From Curvibacter sp. GWA2_64_110 (GTDB taxonomy: Bacteria; Pseudomonadota; Gammaproteobacteria; Burkholderiales; Burkholderiaceae_C), in assembly GCA_001797315.1 (NCBI GenBank), contig MGPC01000032.1, positions 38,851 to 102,850 of the forward strand: a stretch of 64,000 bases of DNA, in the 5' to 3' direction. A program made the position numbers and the translations under genes. The notes below the pieces were generated by a model. It ran no database searches. It saw nothing but the letters and a program-made list of their open reading frames with translations, and was not told the origin of the DNA. Positions 57,489-64,000 of the stretch are shown here, in pieces (within the stretch, counting starts at the first letter, position 1; the number at the start of each line of letters is the position of its first letter).

Positions 57489-57540
57489 ATATGCGGTTGA
57501 GGGGAACCGGTTTCACCGCCGGGCCGTCCCAAGGTGAAAC

Positions 57541-57595
57541 GCGGCCCCCTCGGGGGGCAGGGCGCTACACGCAGTGAGCAACCGTGGGGGCCACA
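57541..57595. repeat. GC-rich intergenic repeat between histone deacetylase-like and DsrE-like genes
   Basis: gcggccccctcggggggcagggcgctacacgcagtgagcaaccgtgggggcc. Confidence 0.5.
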
Positions 57596-57596
57596 T

Positions 57597-58082
57597 TCAC
57601 CAGGCGATGTAGGCGTAGCCCTTTTCCTGTAGCTCCATGACAGCGGCGGCGCCGACGTCTTCGACCTTGACGAAGTCCAGCATGTCGGCCTTTTCCCAGC
57701 CGATGGTGTGCATGGTGTTGCCGCAGGCGATGAACTCGATGCCGTAGGACTGGTTCATGTCGCGCACGCGCTGCTGGTGCGTTTTCGAAATCGACCGCTT
57801 GGGCTTCTTGGCCAGCAGGTGGATGCCCGGCCCCCAGGCCACCACCACGATGCTGACGTCGTCGACGTATTTCTTGAGCATGGCGCCGATCGAGTTCAGC
57901 ACCGCTTCCTGGTACTCGGGCTCGTAGTGGTTGAGCTGGTAGACGATCTTGTGCGGCGGGCCGTCGTCCGCCGGCGTGGGTTTGGCCGGTGCCGCCTGGG
58001 AGGACGTGGCGGCACCTGCTGTGGCAGCGGCCATGGCGGTCAGCAACTGGCGGCGGGGCAGGGAAGAGGAGGTCATGGGCAT
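57597..58082 (-). CDS. DsrE-family protein with Tat-like signal
   Basis: LPRRQLLTAMAAATAGAATSSQA; IVYQLNHYEPEYQEAVLNSIGAMLKKY...VVAWGPGIHLLAKKP. Confidence 0.8.
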   Translation of the reverse strand: MPMTSSSLPRRQLLTAMAAATAGAATSSQAAPAKPTPADDGPPHKIVYQLNHYEPEYQEAVLNSIGAMLKKYVDDVSIVVVAWGPGIHLLAKKPKRSISKTHQQRVRDMNQSYGIEFIACGNTMHTIGWEKADMLDFVKVEDVGAAAVMELQEKGYAYIAW

Positions 58083-58222
58083 GTCTGTGAATTGTGCTTG
58101 TGCGTAGATTAGCCCAAAACGGGAGAAGTTCCGGCGGACGGTTCACTCAGGAGGCGGTGAACGGCAATTCGGTGAGAATCTGCCCATCGCAGCGGGTGCT
58201 GCCCAAGAGAGACGGGTGAACC

Positions 58223-59512
58223 ATGGGTGAATTGCAAAACCTTGTGCATGATCTGGGCGGTGCCCGGGTCTGGGTGGAAGGGCTGGTGCTGGCCGGCTGC
58301 ATTGTGCTGGCCTACGGTGTGGCGCGGTGGGCCGGGCGTGGGCATGCGGCGGAGTCGGTCTGGTTCGGCCGCCGCACCTTCGACGGCCTGCTGTTTCCGG
58401 TGCTGGCCCTGGTCCTGATCTATGCCGCCCGCTATGCGCTGGCCCAGTACCAGCCGGTGGTGGTGCTCAAGGTGGCGTTGCCCATCTTCCTGTCGCTGGC
58501 GGCCATTCGCCTGTTTGTGCAGGTACTCAGTGCCTCCTTCCCGAAGTCGCCGGCGGTGCATCTGGTCGAGCGGCTGGTGTCCTGGCTGGCCTGGGGCGTG
58601 GCGGTGCTGTGGATCACCGGTTTGCTGCCGGCGGTGCTGACCGAACTCGAATCGATCACGCTGGCTTTCGGCAAGAGCCGGGTCAGCCTGCGCACCATGA
58701 TCGAGGGTACGCTGTCTTCAGGCGTGGTGCTGGTGGTGGCACTGTGGATTTCGGCCACACTGGAGCGGCGCATCCTGCGCGAGGCGGTCGGCGACCTGTC
58801 GATGCGCAAGGTGGCGGCCAACGCCATCCGCGCCGTGCTGCTGCTGGTGGGCCTGCTGTTCGCGCTGTCGGCCGTGGGCGTGGACCTGACGGCGCTGTCG
58901 GTGCTGGGCGGCGCGTTGGGTGTCGGCCTTGGTTTCGGCTTGCAGAAACTGGCCGCCAACTACGTCAGCGGCTTTGTCATCCTGATCGAGCGTTCGCTGC
59001 GCATCGGCGACACCGTCAAGGTCGACGGTTTCGAGGGGGTGGTCACCGACATCAAGACGCGTTACACGCTGATCCGCGCCCTCAATGGCCGCGAGTCCAT
59101 CGTGCCCAACGAGCTGATCATCACGCAGCGGGTCGAGAACCTGTCGCTGGCCGATCCTATGGTGTCGTTGTCGCTTAATGTTTCGGTTGGCTATGACAGC
59201 GATGTGGACCAAGTGCAGGCCATCCTGTGTGCGGCCGCCGCCTCCTGCGAACGGGTGCTGAAGGACCCGGCGCCGGGGGCCTTCCTCGCCAACTTCGGCA
59301 CCGACGGGCTGGAGTTCACGCTGTCGCTGTGGATCACCGATCCGCACAAGGGGCTGCTCAGCCTGCGCTCCGAAATCAACCTCAACATCCTGCGGGGTCT
59401 GCGCGCAGCCGGCATCGAGATTCCGTACCCGCAACGTGTGATCGAATTCAAATCCGGGCCCGGTAGCCCCGTGGAAACCCCTAAACCGACCGATCGGTCG
59501 GTTAATTCATAA
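58223..59512 (+). CDS. MscS-family mechanosensitive channel
   Basis: LSVLGGALGVGLGFGLQKLAANYVSGFVILIERSLRIGDTVKVDGFEGVVTDIKTRYTLIRALNGRESIVPN. Confidence 0.94.
   Translation: MGELQNLVHDLGGARVWVEGLVLAGCIVLAYGVARWAGRGHAAESVWFGRRTFDGLLFPVLALVLIYAARYALAQYQPVVVLKVALPIFLSLAAIRLFVQVLSASFPKSPAVHLVERLVSWLAWGVAVLWITGLLPAVLTELESITLAFGKSRVSLRTMIEGTLSSGVVLVVALWISATLERRILREAVGDLSMRKVAANAIRAVLLLVGLLFALSAVGVDLTALSVLGGALGVGLGFGLQKLAANYVSGFVILIERSLRIGDTVKVDGFEGVVTDIKTRYTLIRALNGRESIVPNELIITQRVENLSLADPMVSLSLNVSVGYDSDVDQVQAILCAAAASCERVLKDPAPGAFLANFGTDGLEFTLSLWITDPHKGLLSLRSEINLNILRGLRAAGIEIPYPQRVIEFKSGPGSPVETPKPTDRSVNS
59484..59503. promoter_or_regulatory. Perfect 20-bp palindrome, TetR-operator-like
   Basis: AACCGACCGATCGGTCGGTT, inside the 3' end of mscS and ~55 bp upstream of the ABC operon start. 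Confidence 0.7.
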
Positions 59513-59557
59513 TCGACTTGGCGACCTAAAACCATCAATTACTCAGGAGACATCGTC

Positions 59558-60715
59558 ATGAAGAAAATTCTCACGCTCTCGCTGCTGGCTACGACGCTGT
59601 TCAGCGCTGGCCTGGCACAGGCACAAATCAAGGTCGGCGTGACCGTCTCGGCCACCGGGCCGGCGGCCTCGCTGGGCATTCCTGAGAAGAACACCTTCTC
59701 CGTCATGCCCAAGACCATTGCGGGCAAGACGGTCGAGTACATCGTGCTCGACGATGCTTCCGACACCACCACGGCGGTCAAGAATGCCCGCAAGCTGACG
59801 GCCGAAGACAAGGTGGACATCATCATCGGCTCTTCGATCACGCCCAATGCGCTGGCCATGATCGATGTGGCAGCCGAGACCGAGACGCCGGTGATCTCGA
59901 TGGCCGCTTCCAGCCGCATCATCGAGCCGATGGACGCCAAGCGCCGCTGGGTGTTCAAGACGCCGCAGAACGACAGCCACATGGCCAGTGCCGTGACCGG
60001 CCACATGGCCGATGCCGGCATCAAGACCGTGGCCTTCATCGGTTTCAACGATGCCTACGGCAGCGGCTGGTCCGACGAGATGGTCAAGTTCGCCGCCCTG
60101 CGTGGCCTCAAGATCGTGGCCAGCGAGCGCTTTGCGCGCAACGACACCTCCGTGACGGGCCAGATCCTCAAAATCATGGCCAGCAACCCCGATGCGGTGC
60201 TGATTGCCGGGTCCGGCACGCCGGCCGCCCTGCCGCAGAAGACGCTGAAGGAGCGCGGCTACAAGGGCAAGATCTACCAGACGCACGGCGTGGCCAACCC
60301 GGACTTCCTGCGTGTGTGCGGCAAGGACTGCGAAGGAACGTTCCTGCCGGCCGGTCCCATCCTGGTGGCCAGCCAGTTGCCGGCCTCCAACCCGATCCGC
60401 AAGGTGGCGCTGGACTACATCGCCAAGTACGAAAAGGCCTTCGGTGCCGGCAGCTTCTCCACCTTTGGTGGCCATGCCTGGGACAGCGGCCTGCTGCTCG
60501 AGAAAGCTGTTTCTGTGGCATTGAAAACGGCGCAGCCGGGCAGCAAGCAGTTCCGCGCTGCGCTGCGCGACGCGATCGAGAAAACCACCAATCTGACCGT
60601 GTCGCACGGTGTCATGAACATGACTCCGAACGACCACCTCGGTTTCGACCAGCGCGCGCGCGTGATGGTGGAGGTCAAGGGTGGTACCTGGAAACTGGTT
60701 GGCGACGCCAAGTAA
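59558..60715 (+). CDS. ABC transporter substrate-binding protein (branched-chain type)
   Basis: Signal peptide; IKVGVTVSATGPAASLGIPEKNTFSVMPKTIAGKTVEYIVLDDASD. Confidence 0.93.
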   Translation: MKKILTLSLLATTLFSAGLAQAQIKVGVTVSATGPAASLGIPEKNTFSVMPKTIAGKTVEYIVLDDASDTTTAVKNARKLTAEDKVDIIIGSSITPNALAMIDVAAETETPVISMAASSRIIEPMDAKRRWVFKTPQNDSHMASAVTGHMADAGIKTVAFIGFNDAYGSGWSDEMVKFAALRGLKIVASERFARNDTSVTGQILKIMASNPDAVLIAGSGTPAALPQKTLKERGYKGKIYQTHGVANPDFLRVCGKDCEGTFLPAGPILVASQLPASNPIRKVALDYIAKYEKAFGAGSFSTFGGHAWDSGLLLEKAVSVALKTAQPGSKQFRAALRDAIEKTTNLTVSHGVMNMTPNDHLGFDQRARVMVEVKGGTWKLVGDAK

Positions 60716-60751
60716 GCCGCTGGGCTTGTTGTAGCGAACCCGGGACGATCC

Positions 60752-60779
60752 GAGGGGCGGCGTGGCCGCCCCTCTTGTT
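60752..60779 (+). terminator. Intercistronic hairpin after the SBP gene
   Basis: gaggggcggcgtggccgcccctcttgtt. Confidence 0.6.
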
Positions 60780-60811
60780 ATCCCTGACTGACAGCGATAG
60801 ATGGGAACGAG

Positions 60812-61864
60812 ATGGATTTATCGATAGCGGCCATCCTGGCACAGGATGGCCTGACCTCCGGTGCGATCTACGCGCTGCTGGCGCTCGCGCTGGTGCTGGT
60901 GTTTTCGGTCACGCGCGTGATCTTCATCCCACAGGGTGAATTTGTGGCGTTCGGTGCGTTCACCATGGCCGCCTTGCAAGGCGGCAAGTTTCCGTCGGCA
61001 TCCTGGCTGCTGCTGGGGTTGGGCGTGACGGCGTTCCTGATGGAGCTGGTCGCCATTGCGCGCCTGCCCGAGCGCCGCAGTCTGCGCGAGGTGGCGCACG
61101 CGGCCTGGCAGATCCTGTTGCTGCCGGTGCTGGTCTGGGGCGCGGCCTTGCTGCTGCCGCTGGCGAGCTGGCCCATGCTGCTGCAGGCGGCCTTCACCTT
61201 GGCCATCGTGGTGCCGATGGGACCGCTGGTATACCGCATCGCCTACCAGCCGCTGGCCAGCGCCTCCACGCTGGTGCTGCTGATCGTGTCGGTGGGGGTG
61301 CATTACGCGCTGACCGGCATCGGCCTGCTGGCCTTCGGTGCGGAGGGCGTGCGCACCGAACCGTTCACCGACCTGCGTTTCGAGATCGGCGCCCTGTCCA
61401 TTTCCGGCCAGAGCCTGGCCGTGCTGGCCGCCGCGCTGCTGCTGATCCTGTCGCTGTATGTCTATTTCGAACGCACGCTGCCGGGCAAGGCGCTGCGCGC
61501 CACGGCGGTCAACCGCGTCGGCGCGCAGATCGTGGGCATCGGCATCACGCAGGCCGGGCGCGCCTCGTTCCTGCTGGCGGCGGCCATGGGCGCGGTGTGC
61601 GGCATTCTGATCGCGCCGTTCACCACCATCTATTACGACAGCGGTTTCCTGATCGGCCTCAAGGGTTTTGTGGCGGCCATCATCGGTGGCCTGGCCAGTT
61701 ACCCCGTGGCCGCAGCCGGCTCGCTGCTGGTCGGCCTGCTGGAGTCCTATGCCTCGTTCTGGGCCAGCGCTTACAAGGAGGTGATCGTCTTCACGCTCAT
61801 CCTGCCGGTGCTGCTCTGGCGCTCGCTGGCCACGCCGCATCACGATGAGGAGGAAGAGGCATGA
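60812..61864 (+). CDS. Branched-chain-type ABC permease (LivH-like)
   Basis: [38 protein letters not shown]. Confidence 0.92.
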   Translation: MDLSIAAILAQDGLTSGAIYALLALALVLVFSVTRVIFIPQGEFVAFGAFTMAALQGGKFPSASWLLLGLGVTAFLMELVAIARLPERRSLREVAHAAWQILLLPVLVWGAALLLPLASWPMLLQAAFTLAIVVPMGPLVYRIAYQPLASASTLVLLIVSVGVHYALTGIGLLAFGAEGVRTEPFTDLRFEIGALSISGQSLAVLAAALLLILSLYVYFERTLPGKALRATAVNRVGAQIVGIGITQAGRASFLLAAAMGAVCGILIAPFTTIYYDSGFLIGLKGFVAAIIGGLASYPVAAAGSLLVGLLESYASFWASAYKEVIVFTLILPVLLWRSLATPHHDEEEEA

Positions 61865-63627
61865 ACCGGCTCTTTCTTGTCTTCATCGCCTTGCTGGCCT
61901 TGTTGCCGGTCTTGCCCACACCCGAGTTCTGGATCACGCAGGCCAACTACATCGGTCTGTCCGCCATCGTGGCGATCGGCCTGGTGCTGCTGACCGGCGT
62001 GGGCGGCATGACCTCGTTCGGGCAGGCGGCCTTCGTCGGCCTGGGGGCGTATGCCAGCTCCTACCTCAGTACCGCCATGGGCGTGTCGCCCTGGCTCGGC
62101 CTGCTGGCCGGCGTGGCCGTCAGCATGGCGGTCGCCTTCGTGCTCGGCGCGTTGACCATGCGGCTGTCCGGCCATTACCTGCCGCTGGGCACCATTGCCT
62201 GGGGGCTGTCCTTCTTCTTCCTGTTCGGCAACATGGAGTTCCTGGGCAAGTTCGACGGCATCAGCAGCATTCCGCCGATCGAACTGTTCGGCTACCCGCT
62301 GCGTGCGGGTCAGGACATCTTCTACCTGATCTGGATGGTGGTGGTGCTGGCCGTGCTGGCAACGCAGAACCTGCTCAACTCGCGCCCCGGGCGCGCCATC
62401 CGCGCGCTCAAGGGCGGCGTGGTGATGGCCGAAGCCATGGGTGCGCGCACCGTCTGGCTCAAGCTGGTGTGCTTCGTCTTTGCGGCGGTGCTGGCCAGCC
62501 TGTCGGGCTGGCTCTACGCCCACATGCAGCGCTCGGTCAACCCGACGCCCTTCGGCCTGAACGCCGGCATCGAGTACCTGTTCATGGCCGTGATCGGCGG
62601 TGCCGGGCACGTCTGGGGTGCCATCTTCGGTGCCGGTCTGGTGACCCTGCTCAAGGACCAGTTGCAGACCTGGCTGCCGCGCCTGTTTGGCGAGGCCGGC
62701 AACTTCGAGACCATTGTGCTGGGCGTGCTGCTGGTGGTGCTGTTGCAGCATGCGCGCAATGGCCTGTGGCCTTACCTGGCCGAACTGATGCCGCGTCGCT
62801 GGCGCCGTCAGGCACTGGTACAGCCGCCCAAGCAGGCGCAAGCGCTGCCGGTGCGCTCACGCCCGCAGGCGGGTGAGCGTCTGCTGGTGGTGGAAGGCGC
62901 ACGCAAGGAGTTCGGCGGCCTGGTCGCGGTCAACGACATGCGCTTCGAGGTCAAGGCCGGCGAAATCGTGGGTCTGATCGGTCCCAACGGCGCCGGCAAG
63001 TCCACCATGTTCAATCTGATCACCGGCGTGCTGGACGTCACACGCGGTACGGTGCGCTACCAAGGTGAAGAGATCCAGGGACAAGCTTCGCGCGAGATCG
63101 TGCGCCGCGGTATTGCGCGCACCTTCCAGCACGTCAAGCTGTTGGGCAATATGTCGGTGCTGGAAAACGTGGCGCTGGGCGCCCATTTGCGCGGCCAGGC
63201 CGGCGTGCTGCGCAGCATGCTGCGCTTGAACCGCGGTGAGGAGGCCCGGCTGCTGGCCGAGGCGCAACGGCAACTGGAGCGTGTCGGGCTGGTCCATTTG
63301 ATGCACGAGCCGGCTGGCAGCCTGGCGCTGGGCCAGCAGCGCATTCTGGAAATCGCCCGCGCCCTGTGCTGCGACCCGGCGCTGCTGCTGCTGGACGAGC
63401 CGGCGGCCGGCCTGCGCTACAAGGAGAAAGAGGCGCTGGCAGAACTGCTGGCCCGGCTGCGCAGCGAGGGCATGAGCATCCTGATCGTGGAGCACGACAT
63501 GGACTTCGTCATGAACCTGTGCGACCGCCTGGTGGTGATGGAATTCGGCACCTTGATTGCCGAAGGCGTGCCATCGGTGGTGCAGCAGGATCCGGCGGTG
63601 CTGGAAGCGTATCTGGGAGGCCTATGA
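61861..63627 (+). CDS. LivM-LivG-type fused permease/ATP-binding protein
   Basis: 588 aa: N-terminal LivM-like TM domain ([27 protein letters not shown]) then [28 protein letters not shown]. Confidence 0.93.
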   Translation: MNRLFLVFIALLALLPVLPTPEFWITQANYIGLSAIVAIGLVLLTGVGGMTSFGQAAFVGLGAYASSYLSTAMGVSPWLGLLAGVAVSMAVAFVLGALTMRLSGHYLPLGTIAWGLSFFFLFGNMEFLGKFDGISSIPPIELFGYPLRAGQDIFYLIWMVVVLAVLATQNLLNSRPGRAIRALKGGVVMAEAMGARTVWLKLVCFVFAAVLASLSGWLYAHMQRSVNPTPFGLNAGIEYLFMAVIGGAGHVWGAIFGAGLVTLLKDQLQTWLPRLFGEAGNFETIVLGVLLVVLLQHARNGLWPYLAELMPRRWRRQALVQPPKQAQALPVRSRPQAGERLLVVEGARKEFGGLVAVNDMRFEVKAGEIVGLIGPNGAGKSTMFNLITGVLDVTRGTVRYQGEEIQGQASREIVRRGIARTFQHVKLLGNMSVLENVALGAHLRGQAGVLRSMLRLNRGEEARLLAEAQRQLERVGLVHLMHEPAGSLALGQQRILEIARALCCDPALLLLDEPAAGLRYKEKEALAELLARLRSEGMSILIVEHDMDFVMNLCDRLVVMEFGTLIAEGVPSVVQQDPAVLEAYLGGL

Positions 63628-64000
63628 GCACCGTACCGTTATCTGTGGTGGCACCTTCGACGGTGCTGGATGTGAATGAGCTGCACGCCGGCTATGGCAA
63701 GGTGGCGGCGTTGCACGGTGTCCATCTGCGCGCCGAAGCGGGCGAGATCGTCACCGTGATCGGCCCCAACGGCGCCGGCAAGTCCACGTTGCTGAATGCC
63801 CTGGGCGGCACGCTGCCGCTGACCGGCAATACGCGCGGCCAGATCCACTTTCTGGGCCATGAACTCAGCCGCATGCCGGTGGAGAAGCGGGTGGCCTTGG
63901 GCATGTCGCTGGTGCCGGAGAAGCGCGAGCTGTTCGGCAGCATGAGCGTGCTGGACAACCTGCTGCTGGGCAGCTATCGCCGCTACCGGCTGCGCGAGCC
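63624..64000 (+). CDS. LivF-like ABC ATP-binding protein, partial (runs off right edge)
   Basis: Manual translation [66 protein letters not shown] overlap. Not in the ORF track. Confidence 0.92.
   Translation, partial: MSTVPLSVVAPSTVLDVNELHAGYGKVAALHGVHLRAEAGEIVTVIGPNGAGKSTLLNALGGTLPLTGNTRGQIHFLGHELSRMPVEKRVALGMSLVPEKRELFGSMSVLDNLLLGSYRRYRLRE

Noticed and set aside
59484-59503. 20-bp palindrome as a rho-independent terminator for mscS
   Set aside because: No loop and no downstream T-tract; operator interpretation fits better.

Overview
This is a GC-rich betaproteobacterial chromosome segment whose gene content looks like Comamonadaceae. Most of it is ordinary metabolism and housekeeping: miaA, mutL, pabB, amiC, tsaE, queG, xerD, two branched-chain-type ABC uptake operons, a CO-dehydrogenase/xanthine-dehydrogenase-like hydroxylase cluster, CaiB/HMG-CoA-lyase/Bug genes and a PAS/GAF/HD-GYP sensor. 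Two accessory regions stand out. (1) A ~7.6 kb tRNA-Lys(CTT) island at 1007..8666 is bounded by a perfect 69-bp direct repeat. It carries a Kiwa-like pair (KwaA-like membrane protein plus DUF4868/KwaB-like protein), an sce7725/sce7726-family pair (the latter with a nuclease-like ExK motif), an unassigned 260-aa ORF, a Rep_trans-type replication initiator, a small HTH protein and a tyrosine integrase. The element supplies a replacement tRNA 3' end together with its own sequence-divergent terminator hairpin. (2) A compact two-gene cassette at 25078..26528 lies between an MFS gene and mutL. It encodes a SLATT-like 2TM protein and a DUF4062 protein with a winged-helix-like C-terminus, and is the best candidate here for an undescribed two-component defence system. 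Other points of interest: a 271-bp MITE-like element whose terminal repeat supplies the stop codon of a 2Fe-2S subunit gene; short palindromes embedded in coding genes; two perfect operator-like dyads; and a phage-type P-loop protein with a D-for-G Walker A substitution. Two CDS run off the window edges and are absent from the supplied ORF track. All family assignments come from reading the translations; no searches were run.
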